From: Perkinsus chesapeaki
Lineage: Eukaryota; Perkinsozoa; Perkinsida; Perkinsidae
Reading direction: 5' to 3'
NCBI GenBank assembly: GCA_013115145.1
Contig: JAAPAO010000411.1
Span: 1-31,840 of the forward strand
Length of the DNA stretch: 31,840 nt
The position numbers were made by a program, and so were the translations under genes. The notes below the pieces were generated by a model, which was given only the letters and a program-made list of their open reading frames with translations, was not told the origin of the DNA and ran no database searches. Positions 9,538-18,710 of this stretch are shown in pieces; position 1 is the stretch's first letter; each line of letters starts with the position of its first letter.

Positions 9538-11668
9538 CTAAGCACCCTGAACTGCTGCTGATGCTGATGATGCAGCCCTGCCACCGTGCAGCAGTCTACG
9601 GTCTATCGCGCCCTTGACCACGTGCAAAGAGTCATCCCCCAACTCCTCGAGCAGCGTCAAAACTAAGCGCATGTCCCATAGCCTATCTGTCTGCTCCCCT
9701 ACCGGCAGATAGGATATTATTTCCAGCGCTATCGTGGCCCTCCAGAGAGTCATCCTCAGGATCCGAGAGCATCTCTTCCTCCTCTCGCTTCACTACAATG
9801 AACAAACTCAACCGTGCTTAAGTCACATCACCAACCATCTAACACTACATCGGATCCTCTCCAGCTGCCAGCACCCCTTGCCTAAGGCACCCCTCTAGTG
9901 TCTCGAATCCCCAAAACCCTTCTCCTACCTTCCCTGGTGACAGGAACGAGTCCCTCGGAAGCAGCTCAGATCCTTGTGGTCCCACCGCGTAGGACACAGA
10001 GAGATCATATGTATCGTCCACGCCGACCGGAACACTCGACTCTAACATCAGTTTTCAGCATAACATCAGCTCAGACCTACCCCTTAATAGGCCCTCCCAT
10101 AGAGGTCCCCCACCTCGGGAGATGCTCGATGGTCTGACGCTCGCCTTCGCAACACCACCAATCGCCGAGGCCTCCCGCTCTTCCTCATCAATCGACTCCC
10201 TAAAGACTGCATCCCTCCAGTTCCATACCGATGTCCATATATGACCATGATTCCCGACGATCATAGCTGCTGCTGTCAGCCACCGACGCTCGTTGACTAA
10301 TTAAGGACCACATCTCGAGACTGTCCTTCCCAGTGACCGCACCTAGGCCTATTAGGAGGACCTTCGTCGGCACAGCTCAAAAAAGAGCAGTCCGGTGATG
10401 CCAGACTAGGGCCGCCTGACCACCGTCGCTCTGCCCCTTCCAAAACTCACTCGTACCTTCGCCGCACCTCCGCTTTTCCTCCTCACTGACCTGCCACTGA
10501 CCTCCCCGCGAATCACCCTTCCTCAGCACTGACCTCTACATTGTCCAGAATCCTCAGTGACGGGAGCAACCTAGATATAACGTATTCCCTATACTGTGGA
10601 AGACGACTGCAAGGGTTGTCCTCCAACAACAGTATCTGCCTCACCATCTCCAACCGTACAAGTAGAAGCAGTACCTCCAGACGAGGGCAGTGACACTTAA
10701 GGTGCTCTACCTCACGTAGATCACCAATTAGATTCCTTCGAAGATAGAGCTCTCGCAATTGAGAACCTTGAAACACAGCAGCCCTATCCATTCTACACCA
10801 CCCCCACGCCGGGAGCGACAGGCTCCGTAATCTCAATTCTTCCTCCGCTTCATTTAAAACTCGACACACGGTTTGTTATCTCCACCGCTCCCTCTTCCCT
10901 CCACTCTCTTTACTATTATCGAACAACATATATTAATCACCGTCCCACATTAGAGTTAAGTCCTAATGTCAGTACGTGAATACAGCAACCAAGCTAGCAG
11001 TTAATATTAACAAACATGCAACCAAAAAACCATTTATATTAAATATGATCAACGCTCTTTGATTATGGCTCTATAAAGACAGAGCCATCTTTACTATACA
11101 TTCCAGAAACGTTTTTTCCGCAATCACATTCCCTTAATTCATGTAGCTATAATCATATATATTTACACTAAGTATGATCAACGCTTATTGAACGTGGACT
11201 CATTAAGATATATAACTAGCCAGACAAATGGCCGCATCGCCAAAGTTATCAACCTAGTGGTAATATATTACTGACACACTACTATTAGTCCGTCAATGCC
11301 CTCCCCAATGCCTTTACTACATCCTTTAAATCCGCCCAATGTATCTATACTATTTACACTTAAGCTGCATACCTCCAGCGCTGGCATAGCCTCACCAATC
11401 ACACTCACATCTGCCAGCTCACTTCCCTACAACCGCAACAGTTACTTCAACACTACCACGCAGGCGCACTTAACCAGTAACTCACCCACATGTTCAACTT
11501 CTTTATTATATCCAATCTATCCGATCTACACCTCAGCTGCAGCATGTGCCTCGTAAGCACCTTCCCCCCACTACCCCCTCCAGCAGCTCTGGAGGGTGAA
11601 GGGGTGTCATACCGGAAGGAGGAGGTTGATGAAGACAGAGAACGATGATCTTGACGAGGAATAGGCAT
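9538..11668 (-). CDS. CFAP410: CFAP410 (C21orf2) leucine-rich-repeat ciliary protein, multi-exon
   Basis: CFAP410 works at the basal body and axoneme and, in animals, with NEK1. Exons 1-4 are clear: 11668-11486, 11426-11321, 10766-10675 and 10635-10534; exon 5 starts at 10490. Translation matches the family in order: KVLTR near the N-terminus, a LNMW segment, GSELADVSVIGEAMPALEV, SLSVNSIDTL, QLRELYLRRNLIGDL, LLLEDNPC and LPSLRILDN followed by VSEEEKRR. The family's short C-terminal helical domain is recognisable at 9675-9575 (RLVLTLLEELGDDSLHVVKG). Exons between 10480 and 9750 are less certain; coding-like pieces lie at 10230-10090 and 10048-9930. The start is the first ATG in frame before KVLTR. 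Intron 2 is unusually long (554 nt) and carries a duplicated segment; introns 1, 3 and 4 are 59, 39 and 43 nt. The C-terminus may use one more 40-nt intron near 9540. Confidence 0.88.
10484..10535. repeat. three copies of a 9-mer framing a CFAP410 intron
   Basis: On the minus strand AGGTCAGTG occurs at 10535-10527, 10503-10495 and 10492-10484. The 43-nt intron 4 (10533-10491) begins in the first copy and ends inside the third, so the donor and acceptor AG|GT sites share the same sequence. Confidence 0.85.
11033..11209. repeat. diverged direct duplication inside CFAP410 intron 2
   Basis: Segments 11033-11090 and 11161-11209 share the core tatgatcaacgct-ttga followed by tgg-ctc and a t-aaga end, at roughly 70 percent identity over about 47 bases. 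The copies start about 128 bp apart within the 554-nt intron, which is also visibly more AT-rich than its exons. Confidence 0.6.
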
Positions 11669-11863
11669 TAACGAGATTACTAAAATCTCAAGTTGTCCTA
11701 GGATGCCACCCAAAAATGAGTCACTCGACGATGGCAAATTATTCCAGCGCTGATCTTGTAGAAGACAACGGAGATACATCCCAAACTAGATCACACCCAG
11801 TCCCATCTCAACGAACCAACAGGTACACCACTCCACACAAGAAACTGAACAAATTATCACTCT

Positions 11864-13541
11864 TCAGCCACTGAGTGTACAAGTAGTAGTGAACCCCCCA
11901 TCAACACTTAAACAGCTACCAGTAGTCATCGATGATGCATCGCTCAACAAGTACATCACTGCCGCTGTCACCTACCGCAACAACACTCCCCAATCTCCAT
12001 GGTATCCTTATAAAGTACCTCGCTCATATCCGCGAATCGTCCCAGTGGTATCCTATCACGCATCGGCTTAGCCTTCTCATCCAAGCCCCAGACTCTCGTC
12101 CCCATTGGTGTCATTACAACAGTAGGACACACAGAATTGCACCTTATACCCATCGGACCTACCAATGAATACTCCGACCAATCTCAAAGGCTACACCACT
12201 GCACGGGATGGACATCGAGGAAGCCGCGATGATAGCGCAGCCACACCTAGGACCTCACAATAGGATTTCATTAATGAGACCTCTGAAAGATGCAGTGCGG
12301 GAGTTAGTAACTCACGATGACTTCGGAGGTTCGTCGAAGACCACCTAATCGTCGCACGCATTTAACCTCCCCTAATACCCAGCTCCAAAGCAGTCATCTT
12401 GGTAAGCATATCCAGCCCAGCCTTCGACACACAATAGCCTGTATGGTATGGCAGGGCTATTGAGGAGGCCTGGGAGCTTATATTAACCTATTACCAAAGA
12501 TACTCCCTATACCATTCGATGCCCCCTCACTATAGACCCCTTTATCCCTTGCTTCTTCATAATCGCTCCTACCACTTTAGTGGCTACAAAAGCACCTCCA
12601 ACATTCGTATCCATATGCTCATCGAACTTCTCACTTGTCATCTCTAATAAAGGGTCCAATCTCTGACAGAAGCATCACAGTCGACAACGCCGCTGTCCCC
12701 GACCAAGCACTACTACCGCGATGCCCGCACAGTTCACAAGACCATGAACCTTCTCCACCTCATCTAGCTGATCTCTAAGGGCCGCTTCGAACACATTATG
12801 ATCGGAGACATCTGCCGCCAAATGGGAGAGCTTAGCGGCTGTGTCGTGCTCTAGTGTCGAATACTGACATTTACAGCGGCAGCATGGTAACCCGCAAAGT
12901 GCAGTAATTATAATAAAGGATGGAACGTCACAAGTGACGACTCGAAGCACTTATAATTACTTCGCGTCTTGCAACAAAGGTCGGTGAGGGCATAGACGCC
13001 AATATTACTAACCATCACCCGAGCAAGCCAGTAACAGTTATTAATTATCGAAAGGAGGAAATCAAGTATCTCATCAAGCTCCTCAGTCCTGCAGCTGCTG
13101 CAGCTGCTTCAATTGAATATGTTCATTACAGCTTGTCATTACGCTTCTAATTTATAACCGTTACCATGCTCACACCACATTCGATATCAACCATAACGGC
13201 TGTATCTTAATGACAGTAAAGGCATCTATAGTGGTAGACTACAAGTATGGTAATATGCCCGCGAACGACGACAGAAATGACACCTCGGTGATCGGTTGTA
13301 CCAAACTGAGGTGTATCTGCTCTTGACTGCTCTAGACGTGTTGTTAACCGCCTTATAAATTCCAGCCTAACTACAACCGCCCCCTTAGACGTACCAAATC
13401 CTCCAAGTCGGTCCTCGTCCGCGATACCGCGAGGACTCGAGCGTTGTTGCGCAGCAATGAGACCGTTATGTCTCTACCGATGCCTTTGCCGGCGCCAGTA
13501 ACAACGAAGGATCTATTCAGAAAATCATACGCCACAGACAT
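11864..13541 (-). CDS. DCXR: short-chain dehydrogenase, dicarbonyl/L-xylulose reductase type, six exons (260 aa)
   Basis: This is an NADP(H)-dependent carbonyl reductase of the classical SDR family, reducing L-xylulose and small dicarbonyls in the animal enzyme. Exons are 13541-13395, 12863-12717, 12662-12531, 12487-12379, 12158-12019 and 11971-11864; introns are 531, 54, 43, 220 and 47 nt, with all phases in agreement. Visible marks are the cofactor motif TGAGKGIG (15-22), NCAG (93-96, usually NNAG), structural N118, catalytic S147 in VNISSQ, and Y160-x3-K164 in [18 protein letters not shown] and RIPLGRFAD are distinctive of the L-xylulose reductase branch, and the C-terminus keeps the MTTG and DGGF pattern. 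An R next to the cofactor loop (SRTRTD) fits NADP preference. Length matches the family (about 245). Intron 1 is ten times the usual size and carries a decayed dispersed repeat. Activity is inferred from the intact catalytic set. Confidence 0.92.
13297..13349. repeat. dispersed repeat, copy B
   Basis: This copy matches the segment at 5127-5180 in the same orientation. It lies close to the donor end of the 531-nt first intron of the reductase gene, so an old element insertion may explain that intron's length. Confidence 0.75.
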
Positions 13542-13744
13542 GGTCTAAAAACACTAACTGTAAAGCTTTTCAGACTGACCATGGATCTTTTGACAACGAA
13601 ACAATGCAATTGATAGAAGAGGCCTCAGTTATGTTGGTGGAAGTAAATCTTAGCAACGATTAGACAGGCCTCCAGTATAAGAGCCTCCATGGGCGATGAA
13701 AGCGGAGAGAGTGACGTGGGGATGATGATGATGACGCCACGGAC

Positions 13745-14686
13745 TTAAGCGTAGTTATCAATGATAGACTTGTTCACATCAGCCATTGTAGCTCCCTCCT
13801 TTCCAGGCTCCTCCTTTGAGAACTGCTGAAGCTTGAAGATACTCTCAATAACAGCAACCTAATATGACAAGTAATGCTTCCCTTCAGTCCAGCTAGACCA
13901 CCATCCAGTAGTACCTCGGTGGCAGTGGTATCCATACCACAGAAGGCAGCCCAATCATTTGCCACCATACCAGCACCAACAGCATCGGAACCTCTATTAA
14001 CAGTACCAGCAGTGAGAGGAACCTGACCAATGATTGCGATAACTAGACTAAGGAGCAACTTATGTACCTGAAGGAGCTGACTAAGCTCGTCCATCTCCTC
14101 TACAGTAGTCTTAGGGTGGACCAATCCTCCTTGGTTGGTAAGAGTAAGGTAAGTGCCGACTAGTACATTACCGGCAACCGCACCACGGAACACCTCAACC
14201 TATATCGACCACGGTAATCATCTCAAAACAAAGACACTACTACCTGTAGAACGTCCTGAATGATCTCTTCGGTTTCCCTATCAAGATCAGGGTGGACCAA
14301 GGCTACATAATCGTTACATACTATGCAATTGCCTAGGGCCGACAACCGCTCCTCAACCCGTTGGATCTGAAACATCCGTAGCAGCCTTCGCTCATCCTCT
14401 AGACTACCTTCACACTATCAGGCAATGCGTTCCTCAAATGTTGCAATTCATTGTCTGTAGTAATACTCGGGACCAAGAGACCGTGTCGGTTACCAACGCA
14501 CACCCGACCGGGGATCCTTGTGCCCCCAATAGTAGCGTGGACCACTGGGATATGAGGCTTCAACTCGCTCTCAAAGGCCGAGTAGAAGTTCTCACTCCCT
14601 CCCAGTGCTACGATACAGTACGAGTTCGTCAGCGTAGCAAAGACGCCGACTTCGTTCGAGTTTTCGAAGGCGCACCTTACGGCCAT
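13745..14686 (-). CDS. EIF6: eukaryotic translation initiation factor 6, five exons (251 aa)
   Basis: eIF6 (Tif6) binds the 60S ribosomal subunit at uL14, blocks premature joining to 40S, and is needed for late 60S assembly in the nucleolus and cytoplasm. Exons are 14686-14408, 14366-14244, 14199-14068, 14022-13915 and 13858-13745; the four introns are 41, 44, 45 and 56 nt and all lie in phase 0. The protein starts [14 protein letters not shown] as in the family and keeps the signature strings of the five-fold pseudo-symmetric pentein fold: [64 protein letters not shown] and [12 protein letters not shown]. The C-terminal tail (after about residue 220) is the variable, often phosphorylated part and is longer in lysine and glutamate than usual. 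Length agrees with the family (about 245). The identification is secure. Confidence 0.98.
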
Positions 14687-15009
14687 TCTTCAATAAACAA
14701 TGGTCCAACAACTACAGTAATCGATCTATCATCACAAACCTTCCAAGTGATGTCTAATACCACGCTAAACGCTAGTGAATCAAACGATATTCAATGCTTG
14801 TGCAGAAACCAGCATCACGGAGCTAGATAGATCAGTCGGATTAGGAAGTGTTGATAAAAAGGTTTATGTACAGCGGACAGAGAAATGATAGAAAGTATCG
14901 AATAAAGTTTAATAATTGAACAAGTAAAACGCCTGCCAAATTCGGTAACGTTTTCGTGTCGGTTTTGGCAATGGGATATAGCGAAGAGTACGATAAAAAT
15001 GCTGTAAAA
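14687..15009. other. spacer between eIF6 and tRNA-Pro
   Basis: This stretch holds the upstream region of eIF6 and the 3' flank of the tRNA. Plus-strand frames across it are antisense shadows of eIF6 exon 1. Apart from the tRNA terminator no element is recognised. Confidence 0.5.
14995..15009 (-). terminator. Pol III terminator of tRNA-Pro
   Basis: Read on the minus strand, the tRNA 3' end is followed at once by TTTT (15009-15006) and then TTTTT (14999-14995), the usual RNA polymerase III stop signals. Confidence 0.75.
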
Positions 15010-15081
15010 GGGCTGAGCCGAGAATCGAACTCGGGACCTCTCGCACCCAAAGCGAGAATCATACCACTAGACCACACAGCC
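15010..15081 (-). tRNA. tRNA-Pro (anticodon TGG)
   Basis: The 72-nt cloverleaf begins GGCTGTGTGG on the minus strand and has no intron. The A box (TGGTCTAGTGG) and B box (GGTTCGATTC-like AGTTCGATTC) are intact. The anticodon stem TCTCGC/GCGAGA encloses the loop TTTGGGT, giving TGG for proline. The T stem CCGAG/CTCGG is perfect. The acceptor stem GGCTGTG/CTCAGCC has one T-T mismatch at pair 6-67, while the other six pairs are sound, so the gene is probably functional. Discriminator base C is usual for eukaryotic tRNA-Pro. Confidence 0.95.
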
Positions 15082-15280
15082 GATACGAAAACACAATCAA
15101 ACAAATGTTGGATACGTGTACGCACATAACAAAACTTAACTCAACCCGTACAAACGTCATAACGTCTTGGTTTATGCATGCTACACAACTGTGTATAACC
15201 TATTGGTCAACTATTTCCCACGAATACATTCAGGTCTAGTAACATCGTCCCACCAGCTTGACGACTCCTCATCAAACGTG

Positions 15281-15949
15281 TCATTTTGGGGACCCTCCGC
15301 CTAGCCCAATATTTATGAGCTCCTGTAGCCTATGTGCAGCGATCAATGTTACCAGTATAACCGTGGCAACCAGCAATACCTGTCGTCATCATCATCGTCT
15401 ATAGGCAAAGTCCCACTGTACTTACACACCATGACCTGTCACTGATGCTGTGCCCCACCCTAGCCGCCTTTTGCAGCTCACGAACGGTCTCTGAGCTACA
15501 TCTCAACCAGGCCTGCCACCACTGCCCTGCTCACCCTTGCTATCGTTCACTGTCGTCTCCACTGTGTTCTCAACGCTGGCTATTTGCTGCCCTTGATCCG
15601 ATACCATCACCGCCAAGTCCCGAAACATATCCGAAACTTGCTGAACCTGCCGCTTCAAGTCCATGTCAAGCCCCTAGCGCACGCTCCTTTAACCTGTTCA
15701 TGTATCCGAGATATCCCCACGTGCCGCTCATGCGCCACCCTTTCATCCACAAACGCATGGGACTTCTCACCAGAAGATGCCTGCAAAACGAAGCCAACCT
15801 ATAGACACCAACATCGGGCGGGTCCTCACCGGCTTGCGATGCTCCAACTCCTGTGCGAGAAGGCCATGACTCTCCTCCAGATGTTCATCTGTCGCATCGC
15901 CGTAGTGACTCAATGGCGGCTGGTGACGCCCCAGATGCGATGATCTCAT
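15281..15949 (-). CDS. short Qa-type SNARE (syntaxin-like), five exons (160 aa)
   Basis: This is a membrane-fusion SNARE. Exons 15949-15830, 15780-15694, 15646-15535, 15490-15426 and 15379-15281 join in phase across introns of 49, 47, 44 and 46 nt. The SNARE helix runs from about residue 57 to 113 (ERHVGISRIHEQ, then VQQVSDMFRDLAVMVSDQGQ, then IASVENTVE), with the zero-layer glutamine at Q87 in SDQG, as in syntaxins. It ends in a single membrane anchor at about 127-146 (VLLVATVILVTLIAAHRL) and a short tail. The MFRDLAVMVSDQG spacing is that of syntaxin 7/16-type Qa SNAREs. The N-terminal Habc bundle of typical syntaxins (about 150-200 residues) is absent: only about 55 residues precede the SNARE helix and the next gene ends 136 bp upstream. 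The ATG at 15949 is the only in-frame start in that space. Which compartment it serves cannot be read. Confidence 0.87.
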
Positions 15950-16084
15950 ATACACTAAAGCTCTAATCGCGCCCTCAATTAGCCAATAACCCAAAACTCC
16001 ATTGACCACAACAAAGCCTACCGCTTCACAACAGTGTTATGTTACATGCTGCAGCTGTTACTGCTGCACCGACATCTACTACGA

Positions 16085-17632
16085 CTAGTACCCGAAGGAC
16101 GTCAAGTTGCTCTTATAAGAGCCAGGCCCTGGCACCTTAGAGCTCCACTTATTAGGAACATTCCAGCCCTGAACAGGAACCTCTACAACTACCATCACCA
16201 CCACCACCGCACCGCCCTCCTACAGCTGGTCGACTGGACATGCTGAATGCTGGCGAGGACGTCCCGGTACCTTTCACGTTCTGCAAACTGTACCTGCCAT
16301 TGAATCGGCCCCTACGGAGCTTTCTCAGTAGCATTTGCCTACGAGCCCGGTCCTGGCACTTTGAAGGCCCTTTTTAGTGACCCACCACTATGAGGAAAGG
16401 AGTAACCATGATGCTCTGCCGACACACCCAATATTGTGGCGCGTGACTCTCAACCTCACCTTTAAGGATGCTGCTAGGAGAGTAGGTGCCCGGTCCCGGA
16501 TTCTTCAACACGCCTCTGGAGACCCCCAACGTATCCTTCTGAACCACCAGACATCCCCCATCACCACCCACTACCGCCGTTGCCCACTTACCGAAGACCG
16601 CGACCGTAAGGTGTAGCTAGGCCCACTGCCCAATTGGTCAGCAGTACTGCTGTAAGTGCCAGGTCCAGGCATTAAAGCCGCTACAGGGACACCATGGCAG
16701 TGAATCGGCAAGGCTATCTGCTACCTGAGCGGCTACTAGGGCCACCGATAGGCGGTCGAACACTGGTTCCAAAACCGTAGCTCAGACTAGCAGCTAAGAC
16801 AGGGTCCTTGGGCTGGTACCTGCCCCCGACATCGTACCATCATGCAGCCACAAACCAGCTTAATAAATCACAATGCTAGCGAGCGTCAGAGTCCAGTCGG
16901 CGCATGATCTAGCTGACACCAAAGGCGATCCATCGGGTTTGGGCGAGAGAAGTTCCGGTCGGCTGAGGCAGCAGCCTCAACGAGATTTCTACAGTATTGT
17001 TAGACTACTAGCAAAATCATCATCAACTTTCGAAACCTTCCAGACAGTTCCTCTAAGCACTACCACCTTAAACCACTTGGTGAGGAAGTTTTTTACAGAG
17101 GCCGTAACTCGAGGAATATTTCAGCGCCTCATTAAGTGGAGGTACTAACTTTGCCCTAGTATCCCCCTCCTCCTCCTGCCGCACTACTTTCCCGGTCCAG
17201 GTAGCTCGTTCTTCCGATTCATGAACCTCTGACTGTTACCAAATGCATATCGCGGGGCACCCTGAGCAATCCCGTCCCTTCACAGACCCTACACCGACTC
17301 CTTCTACCTTCATCTTGGGGCTGCTGTAGAGTATAGGAGGATCGTACGCTCCGGGACCAGGATTGGCGGCGTTGCAAGAGTAACTGCATCACAGCACTCC
17401 AACACTACAGCCATCTCGCCTCCTACAAATTCCTTCCGCCCATGGTCCACTTTGGTGCCTTGTTGAAGTTGGACAGACTCACCATATACGAGCCATTTCC
17501 CTGGAACATTTGAGACCGGCAAGACGATTGGGTTGATGCCATCATAATGTTGTGGGTAGGAGAGGTCCGACTGATCACAGGTGAACCTGCACCACCACCC
17601 CAGCGATGACCAACTCCTTCTAACAACACCAT
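16085..17632 (-). CDS. sperm-tail PG-rich (SHIPPO) repeat flagellar protein, ten exons (255 aa)
   Basis: STPGR proteins line axonemal microtubules as inner or outer microtubule-associated proteins. Exons are 17632-17579, 17500-17427, 17383-17308, 17261-17188, 16819-16725, 16680-16592, 16538-16460, 16415-16343, 16293-16224 and 16168-16085; introns are 78, 43, 46, 368, 44, 53, 44, 49 and 55 nt, and every phase agrees. The protein holds seven PG motifs (one degenerate): SPGNGSY, NPGPGAY, LPGPGKY, MPGPGTY, NPGPGTY, VPGPGSY and VPGPGSY, each followed by the usual aromatic half-repeat (APKWTMGGR, APRYAFGNS, LSYGFGTS, PSYTLRS, GYSFPHS, PAFSMSSR, LTSFGY-stop). Several introns fall at or inside the PG motif. 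The start is the ATG at 17632; an upstream ATG at 17754 opens another coding-like frame but could not be spliced in. Together with CFAP410 it indicates a flagellated stage. Exact axonemal position is unknown. Confidence 0.92.
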
Positions 17633-17928
17633 TTACTCCTTGTTGTCTTCAGATGGTCTCCTTCGTCCTCGACTGCCCGGAAGCTCGACCCTACAGCCGG
17701 CGATACCGGTGCAGTGGCGGCTGCCCCGGGAGGATAAGCGGCAGTAGCGAGCATGCTGGCTGCTTCGGGCTCGGGGACAACTCCTGAGAAAGCCTAAGCT
17801 CAGGCGAAGGAGGAGGCCTTACCAAGCAGGACTTGTATTTCACTGCTAACGCTACCGCCACTACCCGAGTTAATAACGTACCTAACACGGGATCGAACCG
17901 GAGACCTTTTGATTACCCTCCTTTGGAC

Positions 17929-18710
17929 CTACTCAACCCCTATTGACCTATCCGCCTTCGCCTCCAAGAAGGCCTCGACTATAGTACGGTCCGTCGGTCG
18001 TTGCTGTAAAGTGCTGACCAGCCACGGCACACCAGACGGATCTGAAGGAGCCTTGCCAGGCAATACCTCCTTCGTGCCTGCTTGTAATACCATAATGGTC
18101 GGGATGAATCCTCCCCTCCGCGAAGACGGCCTTAACCACATCCCGCCGGCCCTCCGAAATAGACCATGCCAGTAACTGAACATAAGCTGGATGATGCCAC
18201 TAGCCCAACTATGCAAGGACCTGTTGTAGGTCTTCCAATGAAGCTTGGGCGAATCTAGTTGCTTCCAGAGGGTGGTCTGAAGCCTTTTGGTCGGTAATAA
18301 GGTCATCACCAATGTCGGTTGAGGCCTACAAAAGTAATGGAGGATATATTCTTAGATGACCGGATCACATGTTCCTCCATAATAGTGATGGCTTCCTGTC
18401 CATCTGGTTGACCTTCTGGAGCAAGCTCTACACTAATCCCGGCACCACTAGCCTCTCCTCCCTCCTCCACAGCACCACTAGCCTCTCCTCCCTCCTCCAC
18501 AGCACCACTAGCCTCTCCTCCCTCCTCCACAGCACCACTAGCCTCTCCTCCCTCCTCTACAGCAGGGTCTTCTCGAGTACCTATATTGAGGTGTTGTCGA
18601 TGATATTCGTTATTATCACCAATACCTTCATCTTCCCTTTCAAAATCATCATCATAATCATCCCCGGCATGCGGGGTGGCAGCAACTGAGGGCTCCTCGT
18701 GGGGAGGCAT
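17929..18710 (-). CDS. ankyrin-like protein with tandem acidic repeats, four exons (214 aa)
   Basis: Exons 18710-18369, 18325-18221, 18175-18091 and 18041-17929 join in phase through introns of 43, 45 and 49 nt, giving 214 residues. The N-terminal half is acidic and disordered (DDYDDDFEREDEG) and contains four copies of the 10-residue unit VEEGGEASGA (about 51-90), coded by near-perfect 30-bp repeats. The C-terminal part looks like two degenerate ankyrin repeats: LLAWSISEGRRDVVKAVFAE and then GVPWLVSTLQ...TIVEAFLEAKAD. Ankyrin repeats bind other proteins. The identification rests on pattern (helix-turn-helix spacing, final AKAD), so it is only probable. A hairpin lies 73-100 bp upstream of the start. 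It is divergent to the J-domain gene. Confidence 0.72.
18442..18561. repeat. four tandem 30-bp repeats within a coding exon
   Basis: Units 18442-18471, 18472-18501, 18502-18531 and 18532-18561 (gcaccactagcctctcctcc plus ten bases) are identical except for one C-to-T change in the last. They code for acidic decapeptides of the ankyrin-like protein and keep its frame. Copy number is probably variable between strains. Confidence 0.97.

Noticed and set aside
10767-10869. An upstream extension of the CFAP410 leucine-rich exon (LNEAEEELRLRSLSLPAW)
   Set aside because: The true preceding exon is at 11426-11321. Joining it to 10766 gives GCSQLRELYLRRN, matching the family, so this part is intron.
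11296-11556. An 86-codon plus-strand frame
   Set aside because: It is antisense to the first two CFAP410 exons.
13086-13111. ctgcagctgctgcagctg as a triplet-repeat or CRISPR-like array
   Set aside because: It is only about 20 bases of GCT-type sequence inside an intron, with no spacers or repeats around it.
14841-15125. A 94-codon minus-strand open frame overlapping the tRNA
   Set aside because: It reads straight through the tRNA-Pro gene and has no coding character.
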